From Xanthostigma xanthostigma (Eukaryota; Arthropoda; Insecta; Raphidioptera; Raphidiidae), in the NCBI GenBank assembly GCA_963575645.1, contig OY754475.1, positions 558,001-622,000 of the forward strand: a DNA stretch of 64,000 bases. Direction: 5' to 3'. Below the pieces are notes generated by a model. The model made no database searches and had not been told where the DNA came from. It worked only from the letters and a program-made list of their open reading frames with translations. A program made the position numbers and the translations under genes. Below, in pieces: positions 61,007-64,000 of this stretch (its first letter is position 1; the number at the start of each line of letters is the position of its first letter).

Positions 61007-61669
61007 GCGTCAAATTCTTAAAAATTAAAAAGTTGGTAGCCGGGGATCAGAAACGCGAAGAGGTATTTATACAATGTTTTTCAACGTTGTACCTTGTTCG
61101 AGGCTATTTCAAAAGTGTACCCCGTTCAAGGCTATTTAATGTGTAGACAAGAACCTAGTTGCAGTTCACACATTTGCAAAGAGATGGCTCTAAAAAAGTG
61201 AACAATTTTTTTGACGTCTGTACAAAAGCGTCAAATTCTTAAAAATTAAAAAGTTGGTAGCCGGGGATCAGAAACGCGAAGAGGTATTTATACAATGTTT
61301 TTCAACGTTGTACCTTGTTCGAGGCTATTTCAAAAGTGTACCCCGTTCAAGGCTATTTAATGTGTAGACAAGAACCTAGTTGCAGTTCACACATTTGCAA
61401 AGAGATGGCTCTAAAAAAGTGAACAATTTTTTTGACGTCTGTACAAAAGCGTCAAATTCTTAAAAATTAAAAAGTTGGTAGCCGGGGATCAGAAACGCGA
61501 AGAGGTATTTATACAATGTTTTTCAACGTTGTACCTTGTTCGAGGCTATTTCAAAAGTGTACCCCGTTCAAGGCTATTTAATGTGTAGACAAGAACCTAG
61601 TTGCAGTTCACACATTCGCAAATAGATGGCACTTAAAATGTGAACATTTTTTTTTTTAAATCTGTTTAC
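61007..61669 (+). repeat. 3 x 221-bp tandem repeat
   Basis: Units start at 61007, 61228 and 61449 with GCGTCAAATTCTTAAAAATT. Units 1 and 2 are essentially identical; unit 3 diverges only at its end. A shortened, diverged relative precedes them at about 60846-61006. No coding frame crosses the array. Confidence 0.95.
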
Positions 61670-62083
61670 AAAAGCGTTACAAGATGCCGTTATAGTCACA
61701 CTCAGGACGGGTTAGTTCCTAGCTTTATAATTTTTTATTAGAAAACTTGTCTTGAAAAAATATATATAAAAATACACTTTATTATAAATAAAATACAAAA
61801 AATTCGTATTTTCAAAGTAGTATTTCACAATGATAATTAAACTTATGTTATTTTTATACATTATATTAAAGAATTATAAATATATTAAAGAACAATTCAT
61901 TAGTTTTCTCTTTAAAAAGTTTATACTACATTTTTAGGATGCTATTTTACTTCTTGGAAGTGTTTTACCTCCGTGATATACAAATTATAATTACAGCAAA
62001 AATAAGATACGTTTAAGGGGCATATTTTCTAGATAATCCTCAATTGCAATTGCTGCAGTGTACAGGGCTACAAGAATTGTATT

Positions 62084-63721
62084 TCACGTCACAGGGTCCT
62101 GTTGACGAGTGATGGGGTGACTCTGCAGCTGCTCATCCGAGTTCCAAAGCGCAGCGGTCGAATGATCATCTTCAGACAGAACGCAGACCTGTCATGTTTG
62201 TAAAAATTAGTATCACATTTCACATCAACATCAAGCGCACAATATCTGACAATATACAATTTATCCAAGCGTGTCTTCTTGGTTTTCTTGGCTTCATGGC
62301 CATGGGTCCATTGGTATTTCTACGTGACGTTTCGTCTACAACTGCGGTAGACATTTTTCAAAGGCGGTGTGGCAGCGGGCGATGTGTTTCCCCTTGGCGA
62401 CCCACAGAGGTAAGTGTGAGCCGCCTAGAAGTACACTTTGTTGCAAAAATACCAGTGGATCACGACCTCGAAGCCTGGAAAATCAAGACGATTTGGAATA
62501 TATCATTTATGTACAGTATGAAAGTATTTAAAAATATCTTATAGCTAGTTAAAAAGTATCTGAGATATCACATCATAATATACTTCCAATTAAAAGTACC
62601 TATTTACGATAGAAAGTGTATCGTCGAAACAAGACACTCCTCAGCTCTGTGTACAGATATCTTATTCGATGGATCAACCACTCATTTAATTTAATTGAAA
62701 TAATCAAGAAGATATACATGTGAGAGCTGCAGAAGATAACTTGAAATCTAAAAACACTATATATACCAAATAGCCAATCCCCTTAAAAGATATAAATAGT
62801 GGATACTGTTACTTTCTAAACTACTTTCTGCCGACATATACTCTAGTAAAGTGTCTAAAATACCAGATACTTTTGAATAAAAAGAAACCAAACAAGCCTT
62901 ATGCAAGCAGTGTAGTTTTTAGGTTACATGTATAAAACCGAATATTCGTCAATATAAACATAAATAACAATTTTACTGGTAAAAATTAAACTCTTGTGTA
63001 CTCACCAATTTCTAAATAAACTATAACAACAAAAAATACAGTCTTACATTTCAATTAACACATTAATAGTTTGACTGATGTATAATTATTATGCATCTGT
63101 CAAATTACCCTGGATTCTCAATAAGATACATGCAGCGCCAAAATGCTTGAACTATTAGCTTTGATTAGCTTTATAAAAATTCCGTTTGATGTCACTGCTT
63201 TTCTAAACACCTATAGACTTACAAAGGAGGATGTAATCTGTAATTATTATGCATCTGTCAAACAACCTTGAATTGTAAATAAGCTACTTGCAGCGCCAAA
63301 ATGCTTGAACTATTAGCTTCGATTAGTTTTAAAAAAATTCCGTCCGATGTCACTGTTCACATTAACCAACTTTTTAGCTGTCAGATCACTTATTCAACTG
63401 TAGATATTTATCATATTTTACAAAGAATACTAAATGCGCCGTGGTTAGGAGCTATAAAAACAATAATTAAGTCATTTAAATACAATAATTAATTGGTATA
63501 GTTAAAAAAGTTACCACATTGTTGTCCAAAATATTTTCTCCACTCAGTGTTTCATTCAAAGGAAGCTCTAAAATGAAGGCAAACGACCAAAATATTTTAT
63601 AAAAGAGACATTACAAGTGACTCTTACCTTTTCGATGTTATTTTCAGCCAATCCACAGTAACGCAGGAGCTCCGTATCGAACTGCTGTAGTCCTATGTCA
63701 TAATTCAAAGTATTCGAATAT
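62084..63721 (-). CDS. 3' end of a gene entering from the right edge
   Basis: Two minus-strand exons: 63721-63628 (acceptor TTTTATAG, donor AAAAG|GTAAGAG) and 62188-62084 (acceptor ACATGACAG with an upstream TACTAAT branch-like motif), joined in phase 0. They encode the last 65 residues: YSNTLNYDIGLQQFDTELLR through AENNIEK, then VCVLSEDDHSTAALW and a polar Gln/Ser end before TGA. The first exon begins one base into a codon, so at least one more exon lies to the right. Codon use is protein-like. The family is not recognised; the acidic, Gln-rich end would suit an intracellular regulatory protein, but that is a guess. Confidence 0.65.
63081..63355 (+). repeat. two tandem units of about 158 bp
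   Basis: TAATTATTATGCATCTGTCA starts both units, and GCGCCAAAATGCTTGAACTA to GATGTCACTG is shared. It lies in the intron of the gene entering from the right. Confidence 0.75.
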
Positions 63722-64000
63722 CTATAAAATCAACATTTCAAAAAAACATATTTGGTTTCGCGTGCACACATCGGTTTTTACTTTCATTCATTCGAAGGGG
63801 AATCGGACAAAATCTAGGAATTTTTATTATGGATATGAATAAACAGAGGTCGGACGTACGGTGGTTACATTATATTTCATATAAATAACAAAATATATAT
63901 TAGATATCGTGTCCATCGAGATAATTATAAATAAAAAATCGCAGGATTGTGGACAAATATTAGATTTATTAATTTATAGACGAAACGTCGTACAATTAAT

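Larger units (their letters stand above)
55560..62080. other. intergenic, repeat-rich, no firm gene
   Basis: Contains the ambiguous exon-like pieces at 55897-56001 and 60635-60755, an 82-bp palindrome, tail hairpins at 58297 and 60012, a MITE at 59006-59193 and tandem repeats at 61007-61669, listed separately. The segment 57270-57780 has CCGCCC-rich patches and an open frame with no recognisable domain. Confidence 0.5.

Noticed and set aside
61007-61669. A CRISPR array
   Set aside because: Units are 221 bp with no alternating unique spacers and the genome is an insect's.
62194-62544. A 116-codon plus-strand open frame with a good-looking donor
   Set aside because: It lies in the intron of the minus-strand gene; there is no acceptor, signal peptide or domain to support it. 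A minus-strand frame starting MSTAVVDETSRR here was also set aside for lack of a proper intron.

Overview
The window is AT-rich nuclear DNA from an insect. It has short phase-matched GT-AG introns, TATA boxes about 30 bp from likely start sites, AATAAA signals, many miniature transposons, tRNA-like SINE heads and LINE tails. Five separate genes for Rebers-Riddiford (chitin-binding) cuticular proteins identify it as arthropod. I could not settle the insect order from the sequence alone.

Layout. 0.3-2.0 kb: a four-exon RR-2 cuticular gene (minus). 4.3-8.5 kb: a five-exon RING plus zinc-finger gene (minus), its exons spread among several mobile elements. 9.0-10.3 kb: an RR-1-like cuticular gene (minus) that lacks an ATG in the expected first exon. 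10.8-26.2 kb: a gene desert with MITEs, a LINE remnant and SINE-like pieces. 26.3-29.1 kb: an Ala/Pro/Tyr-rich RR-2 gene (minus). 29.2-38 kb: another repeat-filled gap. 38.1-39.9 kb: a leucine-rich-repeat membrane protein in one coding exon (minus). 42.4-43.6 kb: an RR-2 gene with a long acidic tail (minus). 45.8-47.4 kb: a secreted mucin-like protein with five 17-residue repeats (plus). 49.1-50.9 kb: a three-exon secreted protein of unknown family (plus). 51.5-55.4 kb: a five-exon divergent RR-type gene (minus). 62.1-63.7 kb: the last two exons of a gene entering from the right edge (minus).

The theme is extracellular and cuticle biology: five chitin-binding proteins and two secreted low-complexity proteins, plus an LRR receptor-like protein and a RING protein. 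All exon junctions were chosen by splice signals and checked for reading phase; every multi-exon model below closes in frame.

Most of the remaining sequence is mobile DNA. Three dispersed families recur: A (2 copies), B (5 copies) and C (4 copies). There are also several single palindromic elements, including one with an 8-bp target duplication (hAT-like) and one with a 3-bp TAA duplication (Harbinger-like). I found no bacterial, viral or CRISPR-type system. The most unusual points are the RING gene threaded through inverted repeats, the missing start codon of the second cuticular gene, and a mobile element that abuts a 3' splice site.
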